Below, piece after piece: positions 1-5,351 of a stretch of 15,678 nucleotides of DNA (the first letter of the stretch is position 1; every line of letters starts with the position of its first letter). The translations under genes and the position numbers were made by a program. Location of the stretch: assembly GCA_020627605.1 (NCBI GenBank), contig JAHDGO010000004.1, positions 1 through 15,678 on the forward strand, given 5' to 3'. Under the pieces are notes generated by a model. That model saw nothing but the letters and a program-made list of their open reading frames with translations, was not told where the DNA came from and searched no databases. The stretch comes from Yoonia sp. (GTDB taxonomy: Bacteria > Pseudomonadota > Alphaproteobacteria > Rhodobacterales > Rhodobacteraceae).

Positions 1-23
1 TGGTTGGATAGCAACTTTGGGAT

Positions 24-827
24 GTGATGCTCCTGCTGGTGCTGGTTGCGGCATTTGCCCTCTTTGGTCAGGTGATCGCGCAATACGAAAACGACTTTGT
101 CGATTTCAGCCTGATCGGCAGCAATGCCTACAAGGGCGTGCCGTCACTTGAAACCGGCCACTATTTCGGCACCGACAGCAACGGGCGCGACCTCTACGCG
201 CGCACGGTGCAGGGCACTGGCATTTCGCTGATGGTGGGCATCGTCGGCGCGCTGGTCGCCGTGGTTGTCGGCACGCTTTATGGCGCGACGGCGGGCTATT
301 TCGGCGGGCGGCTGGATGGCATCATGATGCGGACGGTCGATGTGCTGATGTCGATCCCTTTCATGTTTGTGCTGATCCTGATGCTGGTGATCTTCGGACG
401 CTCCATCTTCATGCTGTTTCTGGGTATCGGGCTGATCTCATGGCTGGATATGGCGCGGATCGCACGCGGCCAGACGCTGACCATCAAGAACAAGGAATTT
501 GTCGAGGTCGCAGTGGCCACAGGGGTGAAACCCATCGTCATCATCCTGCGCCATATCGTGCCAAACCTGCTGGGTATCGTGATCGTCTATGCGACCCTGC
601 TGGTCCCCAACATGATCATCTTCGAAAGCTTCATCAGCTTTCTGGGCCTCGGCGTGCAGGAACCGGCCACATCGCTGGGCGCGCTGATCAACGAAGGCTC
701 TCGTACCATGTCGTTTGGCTATTACTGGCAGATCGCCTACCCCCTCTTTTTCTTTGTCGTGACCATCTTCGCCTTCTTCTTTGTCGGCGATGGGCTGCGC
801 GACGCGCTTGATCCGAAGGACCGCTAA
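24..827 (+). CDS. oppC: Peptide/dipeptide ABC transporter permease, OppC/DppC type (N-terminus probably broken)
   Basis: Inner-membrane permease subunit of an oligopeptide/dipeptide importer. Visible family marks are HYFGTDSNGRDLYAR (residues 46-60), which opens the second conserved part of OppC proteins, the EAA cytoplasmic loop at about 161-184 (EVAVATG...PNLLG) that docks on the ATPases, FLGLGVQEPATSLGALINEG (206-225), and the closing GDGLRDALDPK. Hydrophobic segments lie near 2-19, 67-92, 110-138, 183-206 and 239-255. The ORF opens at GTG 24 (or ATG 27), and an in-frame TAG at 9-11 blocks extension. It therefore lacks the roughly 30-residue cytoplasmic N-terminus that family members carry before the first membrane segment. 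The alternative frame 1-24 reads WLDSNFGM and could be joined by one extra base, so a frameshift or base error near 24 is likely. Three bases separate its stop from the next start, so it is in an operon with the two ATPase genes. Confidence 0.9.
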   Translation: MMLLLVLVAAFALFGQVIAQYENDFVDFSLIGSNAYKGVPSLETGHYFGTDSNGRDLYARTVQGTGISLMVGIVGALVAVVVGTLYGATAGYFGGRLDGIMMRTVDVLMSIPFMFVLILMLVIFGRSIFMLFLGIGLISWLDMARIARGQTLTIKNKEFVEVAVATGVKPIVIILRHIVPNLLGIVIVYATLLVPNMIIFESFISFLGLGVQEPATSLGALINEGSRTMSFGYYWQIAYPLFFFVVTIFAFFFVGDGLRDALDPKDR

Positions 828-830
828 GTC

Positions 831-1796
831 ATGGCTCTTCTCGAAATCGATAACCTCAAGGTCACCTTCACCACTGCCGATGACGATGTGAACGCTGTCA
901 ATGGCGTCAGCTTTGCCATCGACAAAGGGGAGACCTTGGCGATTGTCGGCGAAAGCGGGTCGGGCAAAAGCCAGACAGCCTTTGCCACCATGGGGCTTCT
1001 GGCCAAGAACGGGCGCGCCACAGGCAGTGCCAAGTTTGACGGGCAGGAATTGCTCGGACTGTCACCACGGCAGCTCAACAAGATCCGCAGCCGCGATATG
1101 GCGATGATCTTTCAGGATCCGATGACATCGCTGAACCCATATCTGCGGGTCAGTGACCAGATGGCCGAGGTGCTGATGCTGCACAAGGGGCTAAGCAAGC
1201 GTGATGCTGTCAGCGAAGCGGCCAAGATGCTGGACGCGGTGCGCATCCCCGATGCCAAGGCCCGCATCACCATGTTCCCGCATGAGTTTTCCGGCGGGAT
1301 GCGTCAGCGGATCATGATCGCCATGTCGCTGCTCTGTCAGCCGCGCCTGCTGATCGCGGATGAACCGACTACCGCACTTGATGTGACGGTGCAGGCGCAG
1401 ATCATGCAGCTGTTGTCGGATATCCGCGATGATTTCGGCACGGCGGTGGTTCTGATCACCCATGACCTTGGCATCGTCGCAGGCTTTTGCGATCGCACGC
1501 TGGTGATGTACGGCGGCCAGATCATGGAGGAAGGACCAACAGAAAACCTGTTTGCCAACCCCCAGCACCCCTATACCAGCGGCCTGTTGCAGGCCGTTCC
1601 GCGCCTCGACAAGGATGAGGTTGAACTGGCCACAATTGCGGGCGAGCCACCTGATATGTCGCGCCTGCCTGCGGGCTGTCCCTTCTCGCCACGCTGCGCG
1701 CAGGTTCTGGACCATTGCCGCGCGGACCGGCCCGCGCTGGAGCGCCACGCCGACCGCCGCCGCGCCTGCCACCTGCCCGCCAAAGAGGTCGCATGA
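831..1796 (+). CDS. oppD: Peptide ABC transporter ATP-binding protein, OppD/DppD type
   Basis: Cytoplasmic ATPase that powers peptide import together with the OppF-like partner downstream. The 321 residues are of normal length. Walker A is GESGSGKS (40-47), the Q-loop is IFQDP (93-97), the ABC signature is FSGGMRQR (153-160), Walker B is LLIADEP (173-179), the D-loop is ALD and the H-loop is H211 (ITHDL). The C-terminal oligopeptide-transporter extension (about 235-318) has four cysteines (C283, C289, C296, C313) in a CPFSPRC...C...C arrangement. In this ABC subfamily such cysteines have been associated with an iron-sulfur site; here that is family knowledge, not something proved by the sequence. 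The start ATG lies three bases after the oppC stop. The stop TGA overlaps the next start (ATGA), so translation of the two ATPases is probably coupled. Substrate type cannot be fixed because the binding protein and OppB lie outside the window. Confidence 0.95.
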   Translation: MALLEIDNLKVTFTTADDDVNAVNGVSFAIDKGETLAIVGESGSGKSQTAFATMGLLAKNGRATGSAKFDGQELLGLSPRQLNKIRSRDMAMIFQDPMTSLNPYLRVSDQMAEVLMLHKGLSKRDAVSEAAKMLDAVRIPDAKARITMFPHEFSGGMRQRIMIAMSLLCQPRLLIADEPTTALDVTVQAQIMQLLSDIRDDFGTAVVLITHDLGIVAGFCDRTLVMYGGQIMEEGPTENLFANPQHPYTSGLLQAVPRLDKDEVELATIAGEPPDMSRLPAGCPFSPRCAQVLDHCRADRPALERHADRRRACHLPAKEVA

Positions 1797-2803
1797 TGAG
1801 CACACTTCTCTCAGTCCGCGATCTGTCGGTTACCTTCGACGTCCGCCGTCCTGGCTCCTGGCCCTGGACCCCGCCGCGCAAACTGCATGCGGTATCAGAG
1901 GTATCGTTCGACCTTGCCGCCGGTGAATGCCTTGGCATCGTCGGCGAAAGCGGGTCCGGCAAATCCACCCTTGCCCGCGCCATTGTGGGCACGATCCCAT
2001 CCTCTGGTGGCAACATCATGTTCGAGGGCGCAGACCTTGCCAATATGGACCCGCGCCAGCGCCGCGTGCACCGACGCGACGTACAGATGATCTTTCAGGA
2101 TCCGCTGGCCGCGCTGAACCCCCGCATGACCGTGGGTGAGATCATCGCCGAACCGCTGATCACACATGAGCCTGAGACCCCACGCAAAGAGGTCAAGAAA
2201 CGGGTGGCAACGCTGATGGAACGGGTGGGCCTGCTGCCCAACCTGCTCAACCGCTACCCGCATGAATTTTCCGGCGGCCAGTGCCAGCGTATCGGCATTG
2301 CCCGTGCGCTGATCCTGAACCCGAAACTGATCATCTGCGACGAACCCGTCTCTGCTCTTGATGTCTCGGTACAGGCGCAGGTCATCAACCTCTTGATGGA
2401 GCTGCGGCGCGACATGGGGCTGTCGATGATCTTCATCGCCCATGATCTGAGCGTTGTGAAACATATCAGCGACCGCACATTGGTGATGTATCTGGGGCGG
2501 GTCATGGAAACGGCGGACAGTCATACGCTGACAACGCGACCAGAGCACCCCTATTCACAAGCGCTGATCGCCTCGGTCCCGATCCCTGATCCGGTGCTGG
2601 AAAAGGCGCGACCCCGCCCGATTCTGGAAGGGGAGTTGCCTTCGCCATTGTCACCGCCATCAGGCTGTGTTTTCCGCACTCGCTGCCCCAAGGCGCAGGC
2701 GGTCTGCGCTGGTGAAAAACCGGTGTTGCAGGATGTGGGTGGAAACCATCTGGTCGCCTGTCCGTTCCACGAGGTAGAGGACGTCCTGGCCGTCAACGGC
2801 TGA
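1793..2803 (+). CDS. oppF: Peptide ABC transporter ATP-binding protein, OppF/DppF type
   Basis: Second ATPase of the peptide importer, 336 residues from ATG 1793 (ATG 1796 is equally possible). An open frame runs back to 1715 but is only the shadow of the oppD C-terminus. The ATG 1793 start gives the classic 4-base ATGA overlap with oppD. Walker A is GESGSGKST (51-59), the Q-loop is IFQDP (100-104), the signature is [15 protein letters not shown] (159-173), Walker B is LIICDEP (179-185) and the H-loop is H217 (IAHDL). The C-terminal extension ends in [17 protein letters not shown]...CPFHE, with cysteines C292, C298, C305 and C323 repeating the pattern of the partner ATPase. An insertion, [10 protein letters not shown] (21-30), between the first two strands is typical of OppF rather than OppD. 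It is the last gene of the operon and is followed by a convergent gene. Confidence 0.95.
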   Translation: MMSTLLSVRDLSVTFDVRRPGSWPWTPPRKLHAVSEVSFDLAAGECLGIVGESGSGKSTLARAIVGTIPSSGGNIMFEGADLANMDPRQRRVHRRDVQMIFQDPLAALNPRMTVGEIIAEPLITHEPETPRKEVKKRVATLMERVGLLPNLLNRYPHEFSGGQCQRIGIARALILNPKLIICDEPVSALDVSVQAQVINLLMELRRDMGLSMIFIAHDLSVVKHISDRTLVMYLGRVMETADSHTLTTRPEHPYSQALIASVPIPDPVLEKARPRPILEGELPSPLSPPSGCVFRTRCPKAQAVCAGEKPVLQDVGGNHLVACPFHEVEDVLAVNG

Positions 2804-2811
2804 GAAGCTCT

Positions 2812-2828
2812 GCGCGTGCCTTTCGCGC
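2812..2828. terminator. Weak stem-loop in the convergent oppF/GumN gap
   Basis: The 43-base gap between the converging genes contains GCGCG (2812-2816), a 7-base loop and CGCGC (2824-2828). No run of T follows on either strand, so it is at best a weak or factor-assisted terminator. Nothing better was seen in the gap. Confidence 0.2.
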
Positions 2829-2846
2829 TAAGCCTTCCGAGCGCCA

Positions 2847-3839
2847 CTACTCGGCCTGCGTGATGGTCCAGCCGTCGTTTTCCAGCAGCTGCAAAACACC
2901 AGTCTCACCAATCAGATGGGCGGCGCCTACGGCCAAAACGATGTCATCATGAGCCTCGGTCGCGTCCAGTATCACCGGAATCCAGTTGCGGTTGCGGGTA
3001 TCCAGCAAAGCATCCTGCATTTCGGCAAAGACGGCGGCGCCCTCTTCTGCGGTGATGCCCGGCACCTCTGCCATAGCGATGCGTGACAATTCCCACAAAC
3101 GCCCGACATCTTCGGCAAAATAGCGGTCAAGCATGGCCACAAACATCGGGCGCTGGATGTCCGGGCTCATCAGGTTCAGCCGCAACATATCCACCTGTTC
3201 GGTAATGCTGTCGTCCTTGAACAGGTCAAACAGCGTCGTCATCGGCTCAACCGCCTGCATCGGCACGCCGGCGGCCTCGGCATCGTCGATGATCATCTGA
3301 TCAAGGCCGCGCGCGCCCGACACCATGTCATCCATGGCGCAGGACGGGATCGCCAGCATCAGCGACAAATACCAAGGCTGCATCTTGGCGGCCATGAAGG
3401 GTGGGATGCTGCGCTGGCTGGCGGCATCCGCGATCAACTGCCATGTATCATCGTCCAGCATTTCCGGCAAAGTCGGCCCATCCACGATAAACAGGCGGCC
3501 GGGGTCGGTGGCAATCAACTCCTGCAGCTTGGCCTCTTCCTCTGGCGTGGCCTCCAGCATGACAAGATCGGCTTCTGTGACCCGCGCCTGCAACCTGTCG
3601 CGCAGCGGTTCCAGCCGGGGATCGTAGATATGCATGGTGCCGACGACCGTGATTGTGTCATCACCCTTGGTGGCCTGCCAGACGAGCCCTTCGGCATAGG
3701 GCATCTGTGACACGACCGTATCCAGTTCCGCGCGCTGTGCCGGGCTGATCTGATCAAGATAGCTTTCACCGGTACATGCGGCGGTGGCAGGCAAGCCGAT
3801 GGTCGTCAGCAGGGTGATGGCGGTCAAAAGCTTGCGCAT
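2847..3839 (-). CDS. TraB/GumN-family exported protein
   Basis: A 330-residue protein with a clear Sec signal peptide: MRKLL, a hydrophobic core, and an ATA-A cleavage region around residues 18-21. Hallmarks of the TraB/PrgY/GumN family are GTMH (67-70), an acidic strand VMLEA (93-97), GARGLD near 176, and a C-terminal block AVGAAHLIGETGVLQLL (303-319) with H308. The family is thought to contain metal-dependent peptidase-like enzymes, by analogy with eukaryotic TIKI proteins. Its bacterial function is not settled, so this call is a family assignment only. A ribosome binding site GGAGAG lies about five bases upstream of ATG 3839. It follows the small gene at 3900-4208 by 60 bases on the same strand and may be co-transcribed with it. 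It is convergent with the transporter operon and probably not part of it. Confidence 0.88.
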   Translation of the reverse strand: MRKLLTAITLLTTIGLPATAACTGESYLDQISPAQRAELDTVVSQMPYAEGLVWQATKGDDTITVVGTMHIYDPRLEPLRDRLQARVTEADLVMLEATPEEEAKLQELIATDPGRLFIVDGPTLPEMLDDDTWQLIADAASQRSIPPFMAAKMQPWYLSLMLAIPSCAMDDMVSGARGLDQMIIDDAEAAGVPMQAVEPMTTLFDLFKDDSITEQVDMLRLNLMSPDIQRPMFVAMLDRYFAEDVGRLWELSRIAMAEVPGITAEEGAAVFAEMQDALLDTRNRNWIPVILDATEAHDDIVLAVGAAHLIGETGVLQLLENDGWTITQAE

Positions 3840-3880
3840 GGTCTCTCCGATCTGGCGGCTATCCTATTAGGTAAGCACGC

Positions 3881-3908
3881 CGCGCCGAGGGTCCAGACCC
3901 TAGGCGCG
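3881..3908. other. Strong hairpin spanning the stop codon of the small gene 3900-4208
   Basis: CGCGCC (3881-3886) pairs with GGCGCG (3903-3908). Inside this, AGGGT (3888-3892) pairs with ACCCT (3897-3901) around a 4-base loop, with a single G/A mismatch between the two stems. On the - strand the stop codon TAG of the upstream small gene lies inside the structure, and no T-run follows. On the + strand GTTTTC follows, which resembles a short terminator tail, but no + strand gene leads into it. It may stabilise the small gene's mRNA 3' end or partly stop transcription before the GumN-type gene. Confidence 0.5.
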
Positions 3909-4208
3909 GTTTTCAAGGATCATGCGCTGGCCCATGCGGATCAACAGCCGGCCAATGACCTGCCTGATCCGCCTCTCTGGCGGCGGCACAACCTGCAAAT
4001 GCGCAGGGGCAAAGACACGGCTGCCGCTCGGCAAGGCCGGTGGCTGCCCGGGCGCAGGCATCTGCAGCGGGACCGGTGGCCAGCCAGAGGCTGACACATC
4101 CAGCGACAGCCGTTCGGGCCGGGTCCGCCGCACAATGGGTTTGTGGTCACTATGGTGATCTGTATCGGGGCCGATCTTATGATCGACGACAAAAAACGGG
4201 GGATGCAT
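3900..4208 (-). CDS. Small proline-rich protein of unknown function
   Basis: This 102-residue reading frame begins at ATG 4208 (MHPPFFVVDH...) and ends in RLLIRMGQRMILENRA. I do not recognise a named family. Coding character is good, with mostly G/C third positions and a basic amphipathic C-terminal helix (about 80-102). A proline-rich middle (GWPPVPLQMPAPGQPPALP, about 50-68) separates this from a basic segment IVRRTRPERLSLDV near 25-38. No signal peptide or membrane segment is seen. The ribosome binding site is poor (GGAT about six bases upstream). The frame stays open upstream to 4391, but that part looks non-coding. An 11-codon upstream ORF and stem-loops precede it, and its stop lies in a hairpin, so post-transcriptional control is possible. 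The GumN-type gene follows on the same strand. Confidence 0.6.
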   Translation of the reverse strand: MHPPFFVVDHKIGPDTDHHSDHKPIVRRTRPERLSLDVSASGWPPVPLQMPAPGQPPALPSGSRVFAPAHLQVVPPPERRIRQVIGRLLIRMGQRMILENRA

Positions 4209-4232
4209 GGGATTATCCGATGTCGAAAATAT

Positions 4233-4242
4233 GGAAGGAGGT
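4233..4242 (-). promoter_or_regulatory. Anti-Shine-Dalgarno-like sequence in the leader
   Basis: Read on the - strand this is ACCTCCTTCC. It contains CTCCTTC, a perfect 7-base complement of GAAGGAG, the ribosome binding region of the upstream ORF about 90 bases earlier in the same presumed transcript. It could mask that site by long-range pairing. It lies about 25 bases before the start of the small proline-rich gene. Confidence 0.35.
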
Positions 4243-4244
4243 TT

Positions 4245-4265
4245 GCGTCTGGCCAGAGGCCACGC
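4245..4265 (-). other. Leader stem-loop 2
   Basis: TGGCC (4250-4254) pairs with GGCCA (4258-4262) around AGA. The outer GCG (4245-4247) pairs with CGC (4263-4265), leaving a two-base bulge. On the - strand it lies between the upstream ORF and the anti-Shine-Dalgarno-like sequence. Confidence 0.4.
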
Positions 4266-4277
4266 GACGCACTGCAA

Positions 4278-4300
4278 CGCGAAGTGGTTAGCACCACGCG
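4278..4300 (-). other. Leader stem-loop 1, at the upstream-ORF stop codon
   Basis: GTGGT (4284-4288) pairs with ACCAC (4293-4297) around a 4-base loop, and CGC/GCG arms (4278-4280 and 4298-4300) flank it with a small bulge. The upstream ORF stop codon (TAA at 4288-4290) lies in the loop and edge of this stem, so a ribosome terminating there would open it. Confidence 0.4.
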
Positions 4301-4323
4301 GGGGTAAGATCCTTTCGATGCAT
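4288..4323 (-). CDS. Candidate 11-residue leader peptide (upstream ORF)
   Basis: ATG 4323 begins MHRKDLTPAWC and then stops at TAA. The ribosome binding site AAGGAGA (4335-4329) is the best in this stretch and sits at ideal spacing (about five to six bases). The short ORF lies 79 bases upstream of the small proline-rich gene on the same strand, in another frame. The ORF ends in a tandem Trp-Cys, and its stop codon falls in a stem-loop. Such layouts are typical of translational leader peptides, but I know of no named leader with this sequence. Conservation in relatives would decide whether it is real. Confidence 0.35.
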   Translation of the reverse strand: MHRKDLTPAWC

Positions 4324-4335
4324 TGCAGTCTCCTT

Positions 4336-4348
4336 CGATTCGAAATCG
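4336..4348. other. Short hairpin just upstream of the leader-peptide ribosome binding site
   Basis: CGATT (4336-4340) and AATCG (4344-4348) flank a CGA loop. On the - strand it directly precedes the AAGGAGA site of the 11-codon ORF. Confidence 0.25.
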
Positions 4349-4359
4349 TGCGCCCCGTG

Positions 4360-4387
4360 TCTAAACCCGGGGTTGTGCATTCACCAA
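4360..4387 (-). promoter_or_regulatory. Possible promoter for the leader ORF and small gene
   Basis: On the - strand, TTGGTG (4387-4382) and TTTAGA (4365-4360) are separated by 16 bases and resemble sigma-70 -35 and -10 boxes. Transcription would start near 4353, giving a leader of about 145 bases. The match is only moderate. Confidence 0.25.
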
Positions 4388-4390
4388 GCA

Positions 4391-4405
4391 CTTTTTTCGA
4401 AAAAG
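4391..4405. repeat. AT-rich palindrome
   Basis: CTTTTT(T)CGAAAAAG at 4391-4405 is an almost perfect inverted repeat. It sits just upstream of the possible promoter for the leader ORF and could be a protein-binding site or a weak bidirectional terminator stem. Confidence 0.25.
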
Positions 4406-4464
4406 CAGATCAGGGGCCCAAACCACGTGGTGGCAGGGCAATCCGTTTACATGTTGTGGAGGTT

Positions 4465-4483
4465 TTCGGTTGCTTTAACCGAA
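4465..4483. other. Stem-loop overlapping the stop of the candidate 28-residue peptide
   Basis: TTCGGTT (4465-4471) pairs perfectly with AACCGAA (4477-4483) around a 5-base loop. On the - strand the TAA stop codon of the candidate peptide is part of the structure. No T-run follows, so it is not a typical rho-independent terminator. Confidence 0.4.
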
Positions 4484-4561
4484 GAGCAGAAACGCCAGAC
4501 CAAACCCACCGGCCGTCATCATCATTGTGACTTCAGCGCCCAAGCAATTCAAATACCGCAT
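4475..4561 (-). CDS. Candidate 28-residue hydrophobic small protein
   Basis: An ORF from ATG 4561 to TAA 4475 starts MRYLNCLGAEV and ends TAGGFGLAFLLFG, giving one short hydrophobic C-terminal segment (about residues 16-28) of membrane-peptide character. An alternative start is the run of three Met codons at residues 13-15. The upstream GAGAAC is only a weak ribosome binding site. It lies 112 bases after the crp-like gene on the same strand and might be read from the same transcript if the weak terminator at 4658-4675 leaks. I do not recognise it. The length is so short that chance cannot be excluded. Confidence 0.3.
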   Translation of the reverse strand: MRYLNCLGAEVTMMMTAGGFGLAFLLFG

Positions 4562-4657
4562 GTTCTCAACCGTTCTTTTTCACCCACTGGCTTTTCGCCA
4601 GCGCCCATAGGCAAGATATTGCCGAAATGTGGCCAAGATTGGGCAAAGCTCGAGAAA

Positions 4658-4675
4658 GATGAACATCCGTTCATC
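4658..4675 (-). terminator. Candidate terminator at the end of the crp-like gene
   Basis: On the - strand GATGAAC, a GGAT loop and GTTCATC form a perfect 7-base-pair stem (4675-4658), followed by TTTCTC. The stem begins at the stop codon of the crp-like gene. The stem is AT-rich and the tail short, so termination may be partial. Confidence 0.4.
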
Positions 4676-5351
4676 AAGATGAGTCGCTGAGCGCCTCGGG
4701 GTCAAGGATTTCAATACGTTGGCGCGCCGATTTGATGGCGCCGCGTTTGGCCAGCTTGCTGATCGAGCGGCTGACCATCTCGCGGTTGGCCCCAACGGAT
4801 GCCGCAATTTCGGCATGAGTGGGTGCATCTTCGATGACAGCACCCCGCCCCAGCTTGCCATGTTCCGCCGCCAGTCGCAGCAGATAGACGCCGACACGCT
4901 GTTCTACCGTCAGCGTCGTGATCTCGCGGTTGCGATCTGTCAGAGACCGGATCCGATCCACCAGATTGAGGGTGATGCGTTCGCGCACGGCTTTGACCGT
5001 GTGGAACAGCTCCAGAAAACTGTGGCGGCTCATGGCCAGCACGCGGGCCTCGGTCTTGGCGACAACCGCCAGCGATCTTGGCACACCGTCAAAGGCTGCA
5101 AGCTCGCCGAAATAGGCACCGATGGGAAAACGCGAAAAGACGATTTCACGCCCCTCATCGGTCCAGAAAACCGCCAGCAATGACCCTTCCAGCAGGAAAT
5201 AGAGATCGCAGGAATCGTCTTCCTGATCAAAAATCGTCTGCCAGGGTTCCAGTCGCTGCTCGCTGACATTCAGCGCAACATCTTTCAAATCCGCAGCAGT
5301 GATCCCCTCAAACAGGGGCAGGTCGTAGGAAAGGAGCTTTTCCGGGGTCAT
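4674..5351 (-). CDS. Crp/Fnr-family transcription regulator, CRP-like cyclic-nucleotide receptor
   Basis: This 225-residue protein has an N-terminal cyclic-nucleotide-binding beta-barrel (about 10-110), a dimer helix (about 115-145) and a C-terminal winged helix-turn-helix (about 150-215). The phosphate-binding cassette FGELAAFDGVPRS (81-93) keeps the E83 and R92-S93 pattern that in E. coli CRP contacts cAMP. There is no cysteine cluster as in FNR, since C48 is the only cysteine. The recognition helix NREMVSR (189-195) keeps the R-E-x3-R spacing of CRP (R180, E181, R185), which predicts TGTGA-type half-sites. The ATG shares its A with the TAA stop of the cyclase gene (TAATG), with no evident ribosome binding site, so translation probably depends on reinitiation. 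Being paired with a cyclase argues that it is the cyclase's receptor; that link is inference. Confidence 0.88.
   Translation of the reverse strand: MTPEKLLSYDLPLFEGITAADLKDVALNVSEQRLEPWQTIFDQEDDSCDLYFLLEGSLLAVFWTDEGREIVFSRFPIGAYFGELAAFDGVPRSLAVVAKTEARVLAMSRHSFLELFHTVKAVRERITLNLVDRIRSLTDRNREITTLTVEQRVGVYLLRLAAEHGKLGRGAVIEDAPTHAEIAASVGANREMVSRSISKLAKRGAIKSARQRIEILDPEALSDSS

Noticed and set aside
4209..4391. Upstream extension of the small proline-rich gene to 163 residues
   Set aside because: The extra 61 residues do not resemble coding sequence, and the region fits better as a leader with an 11-codon ORF in another frame.
4587..4601. CTGGC/GCCAG stem-loop as terminator of the crp-like gene
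   Set aside because: It lacks a T-run on either strand; the stem at 4658-4675 is closer to the stop and has a short T-rich tail.
4207..4690. Two + strand open frames of about 105 codons in the 465-base gap
   Set aside because: They have poor codon use, no family resemblance and no proper ribosome binding site. The GGAAGGAGG at 4233-4241 is not followed by a start codon at a useful distance.
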